DNA of 64,000 nt from Motiliproteus sp036961355. GTDB taxonomy: Bacteria; Pseudomonadota; Gammaproteobacteria; Pseudomonadales; Balneatricaceae. The position numbers and the translations under genes were made by a program. Location of the stretch: contig JBALVL010000017.1 in assembly GCA_036961355.1 (NCBI GenBank), forward strand, positions 29,553 to 93,552. Direction: 5' to 3'. The notes beneath the pieces were generated by a model. That model saw nothing but the letters and a program-made list of their open reading frames with translations, did not search any database and was not told the origin of the DNA. The first letter of the stretch is position 1; every line of letters begins with the position of its first letter. Of this stretch, positions 35,784 through 43,886 are shown one piece after another.

Positions 35784-36089
35784 TTACCAACTAGCTTTCT
35801 TCAAGCCAGGTACATCACCGCGCATAGCGGCTTCACGTAGCTGAATCCGGGATAAACCGAATTTACGATAAACACCGTGCGGCCGACCAGTGATCTGGCA
35901 GCGACGACGTTGACGAGATGGGCTCGCATCACGAGGCAGGCCCTGCAGCGCAACCTGTGCTTCCCAACGCTCATCATCAGATGAGGCTGGAGCGTTGATG
36001 ATAGCCTTTAGCTGAGTCCGCTTTTCAGCAAACTTAGCGACTGTCTTAGCACGCTTAGCTTCGCGTGCCTTCATTGATTCCTTAGCCAT
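35784..36089 (-). CDS. rpsN: 30S ribosomal protein S14
   Basis: A 101-residue S14 of the long, zinc-free type: it lacks the CXXC pairs of the short form. It shows RRCQITGRPHGVYRKFGLSR and ends LKKASW. It lies between rplE and rpsH. Confidence 0.98.
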   Translation of the reverse strand: MAKESMKAREAKRAKTVAKFAEKRTQLKAIINAPASSDDERWEAQVALQGLPRDASPSRQRRRCQITGRPHGVYRKFGLSRIQLREAAMRGDVPGLKKASW

Positions 36090-36100
36090 AGCAACACCCG

Positions 36101-36637
36101 TTATTTTTTAAAGGGGAAACCCAGAGCGGTCATCAGAGCACGACCTTCTTCGTTAGTGCGCGCAGTGGTGGTGATGGTGATATCCATACCGCGCAGCTTA
36201 TCGACCTTGTCGTAGTCGATTTCAGGGAAGATGATCTGTTCTTTAACGCCCATGCTGTAGTTGCCACGACCGTCGAATGACTTAGCATTCAAACCACGGA
36301 AGTCACGAATACGAGGAATAGCGACATCAACCAGACGGTCGAAGAATTCCCACATACGCTCGCCGCGTAAAGTAACCTTACAACCGATAGGCCAGCCTTC
36401 ACGCACTTTAAAGCCTGCAACAGACTTACGTGCCATGGTAACAACTGCTTTTTGACCAGCAATTTTTTCCATATCAGCAACGGCGTTTTCAATCATTTTC
36501 TTGTCCCCGATACCTTCACCAACACCCATGTTCAGGGTGATCTTGGTAAGGCGAGGAACTTCCATTGCGTTCAGACTCAGCTCTTGTTGCACTTCGGCAG
36601 CAGCTTTGTCTTTATATAGTGCTTTCAATCTTGACAT
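36101..36637 (-). CDS. rplE: 50S ribosomal protein L5
   Basis: A 178-residue L5 starting MSRLKALYKDKAAAEV; an upstream in-frame ATG at 36736 would run into rplX coding sequence and is rejected. It binds 5S rRNA and contacts P-site tRNA. MGVGEGIGDKKMIENAV and the C-terminal ALMTALGFPFKK are conserved. Confidence 0.97.
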   Translation of the reverse strand: MSRLKALYKDKAAAEVQQELSLNAMEVPRLTKITLNMGVGEGIGDKKMIENAVADMEKIAGQKAVVTMARKSVAGFKVREGWPIGCKVTLRGERMWEFFDRLVDVAIPRIRDFRGLNAKSFDGRGNYSMGVKEQIIFPEIDYDKVDKLRGMDITITTTARTNEEGRALMTALGFPFKK

Positions 36638-36653
36638 GGTACCTGCTCCCCTA

Positions 36654-36971
36654 TTATCCGCCGACGACTTCGCCGTTGGATTTAAAATAACGAACCTTGG
36701 TACCGTCTTCCAAGATCTTGAAGCCGACGCGGTCACCCTTGCCAGTTGCAGCGTTGAAGATTGCTACGTTAGAAGCCTGAATCGCTGCTTCTTTCTCGAC
36801 GATACCGCCGGACTGACCCTGCATTGGGTTAGGCTTAGTGTGCTTCTTCACCATATTGATGCCAGAAACGATAAGACGGCCATCAACCATAACTTTCATG
36901 ATCTTGCCGCGCTTGCCCTTATCTTTTCCGGCGATAACGACTACATCGTCATCACGTCTGATCTTACGCAT
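36654..36971 (-). CDS. rplX: 50S ribosomal protein L24
   Basis: A 105-residue L24 with the KOW motif near the start (RDDDVVVIAGKDKGKRGKI), an early assembly protein. It follows rplN after a 110-base gap that contains an imperfect GC-rich hairpin (about 37013-37046). Confidence 0.98.
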   Translation of the reverse strand: MRKIRRDDDVVVIAGKDKGKRGKIMKVMVDGRLIVSGINMVKKHTKPNPMQGQSGGIVEKEAAIQASNVAIFNAATGKGDRVGFKILEDGTKVRYFKSNGEVVGG

Positions 36972-37081
36972 TATTAATACCTTATCTTTCCTACTACCTT
37001 CTCATGCTAGAAACGCCGAGAACCCGATTCGCACCGGATCTCAGCGTTTCACATAAACACAAGCTACGTGGAGCTTGGTCT

Positions 37082-37453
37082 TTACAGCACTTCAGGAGCC
37101 AGGGAAACGATTTTCATGAACTTCTCATTGCGAAGCTCACGCGTAACCGGTCCGAAGATCCGAGTACCAATCGGCTGTTCGCTAGCATCGTTCAGCAGCA
37201 CAGCAGAGTTGGTATCGAAGCGGATGACCGAGCCATCAGGACGACGAACGCCCTTTCTAGTACGAACAACCACAGCCTTCAGGACTTGGCCTTTCTTCAC
37301 CTTACCGCGTGGAATTGCTTCCTTAACGGTAATCTTGATGATATCGCCGATACGTGCATAACGACGGTGTGAACCGCCCAGTACTTTAATACACTGAACA
37401 CGCTTGGCGCCGCTGTTATCAGCAACATCAAGGATCGATTCTGTTTGAATCAT
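37082..37453 (-). CDS. rplN: 50S ribosomal protein L14
   Basis: A 123-residue L14 (same length as in E. coli) beginning MIQTESILDVADNSGAK with VKKGQVLKAVVVRTRKGV. It is the first gene of the spc group and follows the candidate spc promoter. Confidence 0.98.
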   Translation of the reverse strand: MIQTESILDVADNSGAKRVQCIKVLGGSHRRYARIGDIIKITVKEAIPRGKVKKGQVLKAVVVRTRKGVRRPDGSVIRFDTNSAVLLNDASEQPIGTRIFGPVTRELRNEKFMKIVSLAPEVL

Positions 37454-37522
37454 GGTTTTACTCCATCACACACAACCAGGACCGCCCAAACTGGACAACC
37501 CCGGTTCAAAGCGAAGGCGCGT

Positions 37523-37551
37523 ATACTACACCTTTGCTGCGCGTTCTTCAA
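37523..37551 (-). promoter_or_regulatory. Candidate spc operon promoter
   Basis: On the minus strand, TTGAAG (37551-37546) and TAGTAT (37528-37523) are separated by 17 bases, each matching four of six consensus bases. They lie at the very end of rpsQ, about 70 bases before rplN, the position of the spc promoter in E. coli. Confidence 0.4.
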
Positions 37552-37786
37552 TTGTTACTAGAGCCCAAGACTTAGACTTGGAATACGGACGTGTTTCTTT
37601 AACGATGACCAGGTCACCGATTCCGCATTCGTTGCTTTCGTCATGCGCATGCAGCTTAGTTGAGCGCTTTACGTACTTACCGTAAATAGGATGCTTCTCC
37701 TTACGCTCAATCAGTACTGTGATGGTCTTATCCATCTTATCACTCACAACTCGGCCGGTTGCAGTGCGGATATTTGACTCTGCCAT
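37526..37786 (-). CDS. rpsQ: 30S ribosomal protein S17
   Basis: An 86-residue S17 (OB fold) with GRVVSDKMDKTITVLIERK and HPIYGKYVKRSTKLHAHDE. It starts two bases after rpmC ends. It is the last gene of the S10 group. Confidence 0.98.
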   Translation of the reverse strand: MAESNIRTATGRVVSDKMDKTITVLIERKEKHPIYGKYVKRSTKLHAHDESNECGIGDLVIVKETRPYSKSKSWALVTIEERAAKV

Positions 37787-37788
37787 GC

Positions 37789-37980
37789 TTAGTTACCTGC
37801 CTTTTGTGTCAGTACTGTTTTAACGCGAGCAATGTCACGACGCACATTACCAATCAAATGGTTTTGTGCGAGTTGACCAGAACTCTTCTGCATCCGCAGA
37901 TTGAACTGTTCCTTGAGCAGGTCCAGCAACGCTTCATTCAGCTCATCTACGGACTTTTCACGTAATTCAACAATGTTCAT
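37789..37980 (-). CDS. rpmC: 50S ribosomal protein L29
   Basis: A 63-residue L29, two helices, with LLDLLKEQFNLRMQKSSGQL. It sits at the polypeptide exit. Its ATG overlaps the rplP stop by one base (TAATG), implying coupled translation. Confidence 0.97.
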   Translation of the reverse strand: MNIVELREKSVDELNEALLDLLKEQFNLRMQKSSGQLAQNHLIGNVRRDIARVKTVLTQKAGN

Positions 37981-38393
37981 TACATTACCGTCCGCTTAAC
38001 AATAGTTGTAGCAAGAGGCAGCTTGGCAGAGGCCAGAGCGAAAGCCTCAACAGCCAACTCCTCAGGCACACCTTCCATTTCAAACAGCACCTTACCGGGC
38101 TGAATCTGGGCTACCCAGTACTCGACGTTACCCTTACCTTTACCCTGACGAACTTCCAGAGGCTTACCGGTAATTGGCTTGTCGGGGAAAACACGAATCC
38201 AGATCTTACCGCCACGCTTGATGTGGCGCGTCATGGTACGACGCGCCGCTTCAATCTGACGAGCAGTGATGCGACCGCGACCAGTAGCTTTTAGACCGAA
38301 TTCGCCAAAGCTTACCTTACTTCCGCGTTCTGCCAGGCCGCGGTTACGGCCTTTCATCATCTTGCGGTATTTTGTACGTTTAGGTTGCAGCAT
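37980..38393 (-). CDS. rplP: 50S ribosomal protein L16
   Basis: A 137-residue L16 beginning MLQPKRTKYRKMMKGRNRG, with RRTMTRHIKRGGKIWIRV and the conserved KGNVEYWVAQI. It lies near the A-site. Confidence 0.98.
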   Translation of the reverse strand: MLQPKRTKYRKMMKGRNRGLAERGSKVSFGEFGLKATGRGRITARQIEAARRTMTRHIKRGGKIWIRVFPDKPITGKPLEVRQGKGKGNVEYWVAQIQPGKVLFEMEGVPEELAVEAFALASAKLPLATTIVKRTVM

Positions 38394-38404
38394 TGACGTA
38401 CCCT

Positions 38405-39091
38405 CTACTTAGCAGCTTTCTTTTTTGAAGCGGCACTCTTTTGAGCACGAACCTGCTCAATACCACCCAAAACTTCACCCTTAAAGATCCACACTTTGAT
38501 ACCAATAATGCCGTATGTAGTGTGAGCTTCGTATGTGCCGTAATCGATATCGGCACGCAGAGTGTGCAGAGGTACACGTCCTTCGCGGTACCATTCAGAA
38601 CGTGCAATTTCAGCACCGCCCAAACGACCACCAACCTGAACCTTGATTCCCTTAGCGCCAAGACGCATCGCATTCTGTACCGCGCGCTTCATCGCACGAC
38701 GGAACATGACACGACGCTCCAGCTGACTACCGACTCCGGCAGCAACCAGTTTCGCATCCAGCTCGGGCTTACGAATCTCTTCGATGTTGATCTGAACCGG
38801 AACACCCATCTTTTTAGTGACGGCTGCACGCAGCTTCTCAACATCTTCGCCTTTCTTACCAATCACGATACCTGGACGGGCAGTGTGAATGGTGATACGG
38901 GCATTCTGCGCTGGACGTTCGATCTCGATCCGGCTAACAGATGCTGCTTTCAGCTTCTCTTCCAAGTACTTACGTACTTCAAGATCCTGAAGCAAGTTTT
39001 TTGCGTAGGCAGAGCGACTGGCGTACCAGACCGATGTATGGTCCTTAACAATTCCCAGTCGATAACCTGTTGGATGTATTTTATGACCCAT
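38405..39091 (-). CDS. rpsC: 30S ribosomal protein S3
   Basis: A 228-residue S3 starting MGHKIHPTGYRLGIVK. The KH domain carries VIGKKGEDVEKLR. An upstream in-frame start at 39136 overlaps rplV and is rejected. It forms part of the mRNA entry tunnel. The lysine-rich end (SAASKKKAAK) is usual. Confidence 0.97.
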   Translation of the reverse strand: MGHKIHPTGYRLGIVKDHTSVWYASRSAYAKNLLQDLEVRKYLEEKLKAASVSRIEIERPAQNARITIHTARPGIVIGKKGEDVEKLRAAVTKKMGVPVQINIEEIRKPELDAKLVAAGVGSQLERRVMFRRAMKRAVQNAMRLGAKGIKVQVGGRLGGAEIARSEWYREGRVPLHTLRADIDYGTYEAHTTYGIIGIKVWIFKGEVLGGIEQVRAQKSAASKKKAAK

Positions 39092-39102
39092 GGTGTTATC
39101 TC

Positions 39103-39435
39103 CTAGCTCTCTGCAACCTTGACGGTGATGTGACAAGAACGCTTCAGGATACGATCGGCACGACCCTTGGCACGCGGCTTAATGCGCTTCATGGTCATTC
39201 CTTCATCCACAAATACAGTGGATACCTTTAGCTCGTCGACATCTGCACCTTCATTGTGCTCGGCGTTGGCAATTGCCGACTCCAGCACTTTCTTCATGAT
39301 TGCAGCACCCTTTTTGGGGCTGAAAGCCAGAATATTCAGGGCTTCATCAACTGACTTACCGCGGATTTGGTTCGCTACTAAGCGAGCTTTCTGCGCGGAT
39401 AAGCGGGCGCCTTTTAATTTAGCGGCTACTTCCAT
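39103..39435 (-). CDS. rplV: 50S ribosomal protein L22
   Basis: A 110-residue L22 with RLSAQKARLVANQIRGKSVDE and the exit-tunnel hairpin segment GMTMKRIKPRAKGRADRI. It lies between rpsS and rpsC. Confidence 0.98.
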   Translation of the reverse strand: MEVAAKLKGARLSAQKARLVANQIRGKSVDEALNILAFSPKKGAAIMKKVLESAIANAEHNEGADVDELKVSTVFVDEGMTMKRIKPRAKGRADRILKRSCHITVKVAES

Positions 39436-39449
39436 CTCTATATCCTCGC

Positions 39450-39725
39450 TTAACGCTTCGCTTTCTTATCAGCAGCATGACCGCGGTAGGTACGGGTGAC
39501 AGCAAACTCACCCAACTTATGACCTACCATGTCTTCAGTTACGAAAACAGGGACATGTTGGCGTCCGTTATGGACTGCAATCGTCAACCCAACAAAATTT
39601 GGGAAGATCGTAGAGCGACGCGACCAAGTCTTAATTGGCTTGCGATCACTCTTTTCGATAGCAGTCTCAACCTTCTTCATCAAGTGAAGGTCTATGAAAG
39701 GACCTTTCTTAAGTGAACGTGGCAC
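39450..39725 (-). CDS. rpsS: 30S ribosomal protein S19
   Basis: A 91-residue S19 beginning MPRSLKKGPFIDLHLMKK with KTWSRRSTIFPNFVG and a basic tail. It pairs with S13 in the 30S head. Confidence 0.98.
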   Translation of the reverse strand: MPRSLKKGPFIDLHLMKKVETAIEKSDRKPIKTWSRRSTIFPNFVGLTIAVHNGRQHVPVFVTEDMVGHKLGEFAVTRTYRGHAADKKAKR

Positions 39726-39748
39726 AGCCGTTACCTCGAATTATCAAT

Positions 39749-40576
39749 TTATTTCTTAGAACGACGACGTACGATAAGCTTATCGGTACGCTTGTTCTTA
39801 CGAGTTTTGTAGCCCTTGGTCGGGGTTCCCCATGGGGACACAGGATGACGGCCACCAGAGGTTTTGCCTTCACCACCACCGTGCGGGTGATCTACCGGGT
39901 TCATCGCAACACCACGAACGGTGGGACGAACACCACGCCAGCGTGAAGCACCAGCTTTACCCAGAGAGCGCAAGCTATGCTCACTGTTGCAGACTTCACC
40001 TAACGTTGCGCGACAATCAACCAAGACTTTACGCATTTCACCGGAACGCAGACGCAAGGTAGCGTGCGCGCCTTCGCGAGCAACCAGCTGCGCAGAAGTA
40101 CCGGCGCTACGCGCCATCTGTGCACCCTTACCAGGCTTCAGTTCGATACAGTGAATCACACTACCCAACGGAATATTCCGCAGCGGCATAGTGTTACCTG
40201 CTTTGATCTCAGCACTGACACCAGAAACTACCTGATCACCAGACTGCATACCTTTAGCAGCGATAATGTAACGACGCTCACCGTCTGCGTATTTCAGCAA
40301 GGCGATGTTTGCAGTCCGGTTCGGATCATATTCCAAACGCTCAACAACAGCAGGAATGCCGTCCTTGTTACGCTTAAAATCGATAACACGATAGTGCTGC
40401 TTATGACCACCACCGATATGACGGGTAGTGATACGACCGTTGTTGTTACGACCGCCAGACTTGGACTGCTTCTCCAGCAAAGGTGCGTAAGGCGCGCCTT
40501 TGTGCAGATCATTATTTACAACCTTAACCACATGGCGACGGCCAGCGGAGGTCGGTTTACATTTAACAATAGCCAT
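39749..40576 (-). CDS. rplB: 50S ribosomal protein L2
   Basis: A 275-residue L2 with the universal C-terminal motif VAMNPVDHPHGGGEG near the peptidyl-transferase centre and the basic tail RKNKRTDKLIVRRRSKK. It follows rplW by 13 bases. Confidence 0.98.
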   Translation of the reverse strand: MAIVKCKPTSAGRRHVVKVVNNDLHKGAPYAPLLEKQSKSGGRNNNGRITTRHIGGGHKQHYRVIDFKRNKDGIPAVVERLEYDPNRTANIALLKYADGERRYIIAAKGMQSGDQVVSGVSAEIKAGNTMPLRNIPLGSVIHCIELKPGKGAQMARSAGTSAQLVAREGAHATLRLRSGEMRKVLVDCRATLGEVCNSEHSLRSLGKAGASRWRGVRPTVRGVAMNPVDHPHGGGEGKTSGGRHPVSPWGTPTKGYKTRKNKRTDKLIVRRRSKK

Positions 40577-40589
40577 CTGTTAGCCTCCC

Positions 40590-40883
40590 TTATTCGCCGA
40601 CAAAGTCGATGTCGTGGCCTTCAGCCAGTCGAACATACGCTTTACGAATGCTCTTACGCTGACCCATGCCGTGCGCGGTACGCTTGGTTTTACCCTTAGC
40701 GTTCAACACACAAACTTTGGCAACCTTAACTTCGAACAACTGCTCAACCGCCTTCTTGATCTCAGGCTTAGTTGCGTCAGATGCCACCCGGAAAACTACC
40801 TGCTGAGAGTTTTCGGCAACGATAGTCGCCTTCTCAGAGATATGCGGCCCTAATAGGACCTTGAAGATGCGTTCTTGATTCAT
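40590..40883 (-). CDS. rplW: 50S ribosomal protein L23
   Basis: A 97-residue L23 starting MNQERIFKVLLGPHISEKAT. It is the docking site for trigger factor and SRP at the exit. Its ATG overlaps the rplD stop by four bases. Confidence 0.98.
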   Translation of the reverse strand: MNQERIFKVLLGPHISEKATIVAENSQQVVFRVASDATKPEIKKAVEQLFEVKVAKVCVLNAKGKTKRTAHGMGQRKSIRKAYVRLAEGHDIDFVGE

Positions 40884-41491
40884 CCCAACATCTCCTCAAT
40901 TTTCTTAAGTGCAGCAACTGTTACCAGTACCTTGTCACTTCCAACCAGGCTAACCGGGTCGATCGCAGCAGCGTCACGCACATCAACCTTTGGCAGGTTA
41001 CGGGCAGACAAGTACAGATCCAGATCCACACCTTCAGTGATTATAAGAACATCACTCAGGTCAAGCTCTTTCAGCTTGGCAACCATCAGCTTGGTCTTAG
41101 GGGCTTCGAGCTTAAGCTCTTCAACCACAACCAAACGTTCCTGGCGTACCAGCTCAGAGAAGATGCAGCGAATCGCAGCGCGGTACATCTTCTTGTTCAC
41201 TTTCTGAGAGTGATCCTGTGGCTTGGCCGCAAAGGTTACACCACCGGAGCGCCAGATCGGGCTACGGATAGTACCTGCACGAGCGCGACCAGTACCCTTT
41301 TGACGCCAGGGCTTCGCACCACCACCGCTCACTTCTGAACGGGTTTTCTGTGCACGGCTACCCTGACGACCACCAGCCATATAGGCGGTAACGACCTGGT
41401 GAACCAGTGCTTCGTTAAACTCTTTATTAAAGGCCAGCTCGGAAACTTCAACCGAACCGTTAGCGCCTGCAATAGTAAGATTCATAGTCAT
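40880..41491 (-). CDS. rplD: 50S ribosomal protein L4
   Basis: A 203-residue L4, beginning MTMNLTIAGANGSVEV, with the tunnel loop GGGAKPWRQKGTGRARAGT. In E. coli L4 represses its own operon through the S10 leader; a leader of similar length is present here upstream of rpsJ. Confidence 0.98.
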   Translation of the reverse strand: MTMNLTIAGANGSVEVSELAFNKEFNEALVHQVVTAYMAGGRQGSRAQKTRSEVSGGGAKPWRQKGTGRARAGTIRSPIWRSGGVTFAAKPQDHSQKVNKKMYRAAIRCIFSELVRQERLVVVEELKLEAPKTKLMVAKLKELDLSDVLIITEGVDLDLYLSARNLPKVDVRDAAAIDPVSLVGSDKVLVTVAALKKIEEMLG

Positions 41492-41496
41492 CTCCC

Positions 41497-42135
41497 TTAG
41501 CCGCGCGCTTTAACCGCTGGTTTAACAATCACATCACTGCCTGTACAGCCAGGAACCGGACCCTTAATAAGGAGCAGGTTACGCTCAGCATCGACGCGAA
41601 CAACTTCCAACGTCTGCACAGTGACATTCTCATCACCCATATGGCCAGCCATCTTCTTACCCTTGAATACACGACCGGGTGTCTGACACTGACCGATGGA
41701 ACCAGGAGCACGGTGAGAGATAGAGTTACCGTGAGTAGCATCCTGCATCGCAAAGTTCCAACGCTTAACACCGCCTTGGAAACCCTTACCCTTGGATCTA
41801 CCTGTCACGTCAACTTTCTGCCCAACGTCGAAACGTTCAACAGTTAATTGATCTCCAACCTGAACTTCGTCGTCACCCGACAAGCGAAACTCCCACAAAC
41901 CACGACCGGCCTCAGTGCTAGCCTTGGCGAAATGACCCGCCTCTGGCTTATTAACACGTGAAGCTTTTTTAGCACCAACAGTAATCTGAATGGCACTATA
42001 GCCGTCGACTTCATCAGTCTTCAGCTGGGTCACACGGTTCGGTTCCACTTCGATGACCGTTACTGGCACGGATACACCATCATCTGTGAATACACGGGTC
42101 ATACCCGCTTTCCGTCCGACTAAACCTATAGTCAT
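41497..42135 (-). CDS. rplC: 50S ribosomal protein L3
   Basis: A 212-residue L3 starting MTIGLVGRKAGMTRVFTD, with the loop GSIGQCQTPGRVFKGKKMAG that reaches the peptidyl-transferase centre. It follows rpsJ after 106 bases. Confidence 0.98.
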   Translation of the reverse strand: MTIGLVGRKAGMTRVFTDDGVSVPVTVIEVEPNRVTQLKTDEVDGYSAIQITVGAKKASRVNKPEAGHFAKASTEAGRGLWEFRLSGDDEVQVGDQLTVERFDVGQKVDVTGRSKGKGFQGGVKRWNFAMQDATHGNSISHRAPGSIGQCQTPGRVFKGKKMAGHMGDENVTVQTLEVVRVDAERNLLLIKGPVPGCTGSDVIVKPAVKARG

Positions 42136-42241
42136 ATTTAAACCTCTACCAGTTGAGTACGGGGCTTTAACCCACTATGGCCGCCCTTTACAGAGCGTTC
42201 CTCTACTAACACTTATATAGCGCCGAAGCGCTTATCGATTA

Positions 42242-42553
42242 TTAGCCCAGGCTAATTTGAACATCCACGCCAGCTGCAAGGTCTAGCTTCATCAGTGCGT
42301 CAACTGTTTTTTCAGTTGGCTCAACAATGTCTAGAACACGCTTGTGAGTACGGATCTCATATTGGTCACGTGCATCTTTATTCACGTGAGGTGAGGTCAG
42401 TACTGTGAAGCGCTCCTTACGAGTCGGAAGCGGGATCGGGCCACGCACTTGCGCGCCGGTACGCTTGGCAGTATCAACGATTTCCTGTGTGGAAGCGTCG
42501 ATCAAGCGATGATCAAAAGCCTTCAATCGAATACGAATTTTCTGGTTTTGCAT
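42242..42553 (-). CDS. rpsJ: 30S ribosomal protein S10
   Basis: A 103-residue S10 (also transcription factor NusE) starting MQNQKIRIRLKAFDHRLID, with TGAQVRGPIPLPTRKERF. An upstream in-frame start at 42598 adds a non-conserved extension and is rejected. GGAG precedes the ATG. It is the first gene of the S10 operon; no tuf gene lies directly upstream. Confidence 0.98.
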   Translation of the reverse strand: MQNQKIRIRLKAFDHRLIDASTQEIVDTAKRTGAQVRGPIPLPTRKERFTVLTSPHVNKDARDQYEIRTHKRVLDIVEPTEKTVDALMKLDLAAGVDVQISLG

Positions 42554-42726
42554 TTCGATCACAACTCCAAATGAAATATAACGGCAATAAGATGCCACCC
42601 CTACAAAAAGGGTACGGAATTGTACGCGTTGGATTTATCGAGCGCAACAGCAATCAAGCAGAAGAATATAAAAAGGCTTGGTGCCCAGAATTTAACGCTA
42701 CATCGTTGGATATGTAGCTGAAAGGA
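42554..42726 (-). promoter_or_regulatory. S10 operon mRNA leader, possible L4 control region
   Basis: The distance from the candidate promoter to the rpsJ start gives an untranslated leader of about 170 bases, close to the 172 of E. coli. It contains CCGTACCCTTTTTG, a possible stem followed by a U run. L4 autoregulation is inferred from leader length and gene order; folding has not been computed. Confidence 0.4.
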
Positions 42727-42732
42727 AGGCGG

Positions 42733-42761
42733 ATTCTAGGGCAATAGATTGCTTTTGACTA
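42733..42761 (-). promoter_or_regulatory. Candidate S10 operon promoter
   Basis: On the minus strand TAGTCA (42761-42756) and TAGAAT (42738-42733) are 17 bases apart. The -10 matches five of six consensus bases and the -35 four of six. A GC-rich stretch follows the -10, as in growth-rate-controlled promoters. Confidence 0.45.
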
Positions 42762-42796
42762 GTGCTTATCGTGACCAGATTAGACCCACCGAGAAA

Positions 42797-42814
42797 ACCA
42801 TCCTTAAGGACGGT
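42797..42814 (-). terminator. Terminator of the adenine deaminase gene
   Basis: The stem ACCGTCC/GGATGGT with loop TTAA (one G-U pair) is followed on the minus strand by TTTTC. It starts at the stop codon of the deaminase gene and precedes the S10 promoter. Confidence 0.65.
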
Positions 42815-43857
42815 CAAACCGCGGTAACTACGTAGTGATCAAGCTGCAATAACCACTGCCGGATCTGCTCCGGCCTAGCAAAAGCACCTTCAAAACTGTT
42901 TCGCGCCAATTTCACCAACTGCAAGCGGTCCAACCCCAAGGCCTTTGCCGTTTGCAGATAGTTGTCGTTGATATAACCACCAAAATACGCCGGGTCATCC
43001 GAGTTGATCGTGGCTTTGATACCCTGCGCTAACAATTCCCTTAGTGGGTGCTGCTCAAGACTGTCAATCACACCTAACCGTAAATTTGACAGCGGACACA
43101 TCGTCAGCGGCACCTGCCGTCGCACCAACTCAGCCATTAACTCACTGTCTTCCAGCGCGCGATTACCATGATCGATCCGATCCACCTGTAACAGACGCAA
43201 TGCTTGCCAGACAAATTCGGGGGGCCCCTCCTCTCCTGCATGCGCCACCGACCTGAGACCACAACTGCGCGCACGGCGGTAGGCCTCGGCAAAAGGTTGT
43301 GGCGGGTAATCGCGCTCGGACGAATCCAGCCCTACGGCGACAAACTGATCCAGCAGTGGTCGGGCTTGCTCGAAAACCGCCTCCGCCTCACTGGCCGGCA
43401 GGTGACGCAAGAACGAGAAGATCAAACCGCTGCTTATCCCCCAACAACGCTGCGCCTCTGCCATCGCGCCACGAATACCGGCAACCACAACAGCCAATTC
43501 CACCCCGCGTGCAATATGTGCCTGGGGGTCAAAGAACAACTCGGCATGTAACACACAGTCATCGTGCGCCCGTTTGAGATAAGCGATCGTCAGGTCATAG
43601 TAGTCCTGCTCCGCCTGCAGGACCGCCATCCCTTCGTAATAAAGATCAAGAAAACCCTGCAGGTCTTCAAAACGATAAGCCGCACGTAGTGCGTCGATAG
43701 AGTCGAAACGAAGTCGCTGGCCATTACGCTCAGCCAGCTGAAATAACAGTTCAGGTTCGAGCGAACCTTCGATATGGATATGCAACTCGGCCTTGGGCAA
43801 GCCGCGGATAAACTGCTCCAAAACCACTCCTCCCGAGGTCATATCCCGCCCCGTCAA
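42814..43857 (-). CDS. Adenine deaminase (adenosine deaminase superfamily)
   Basis: A 347-residue zinc hydrolase. Metal-binding motifs are AELHIHIEGSLEPELLF near the N-terminus, SVAHAGEE, RIDHG and NSDDPAYFGGY. The segments EELFFDPQ-like (HAELFFDPQAHIARG), GLDSSE and MCPLSNLRLG resemble the Pseudomonas/yeast Aah1-type adenine deaminase rather than true adenosine deaminase. It would convert adenine to hypoxanthine plus ammonia. The true start may be five codons in (ATG at 43842). It lies 30 bases after the nucleoside-importer binding protein gene, so salvage and uptake are probably cotranscribed. Confidence 0.85.
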   Translation of the reverse strand: MTGRDMTSGGVVLEQFIRGLPKAELHIHIEGSLEPELLFQLAERNGQRLRFDSIDALRAAYRFEDLQGFLDLYYEGMAVLQAEQDYYDLTIAYLKRAHDDCVLHAELFFDPQAHIARGVELAVVVAGIRGAMAEAQRCWGISSGLIFSFLRHLPASEAEAVFEQARPLLDQFVAVGLDSSERDYPPQPFAEAYRRARSCGLRSVAHAGEEGPPEFVWQALRLLQVDRIDHGNRALEDSELMAELVRRQVPLTMCPLSNLRLGVIDSLEQHPLRELLAQGIKATINSDDPAYFGGYINDNYLQTAKALGLDRLQLVKLARNSFEGAFARPEQIRQWLLQLDHYVVTAV

Positions 43858-43886
43858 GCGACGAGGCGGAATGCTATACAGAAGAA

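Noticed and set aside
36637..36736. Longer rplE with a 33-residue extension
   Set aside because: The extension overlaps rplX and is not found in L5; the internal ATG begins at the conserved MSRLK.
39091..39136. Longer rpsC with a 15-residue extension
   Set aside because: It overlaps rplV; the conserved start MGHKIHP is at 39091.
42814..43857. Calling the deaminase gene add (adenosine deaminase)
   Set aside because: Motifs around GLDSSE and MCPLSN fit the adenine deaminase branch better, so the symbol was left blank.
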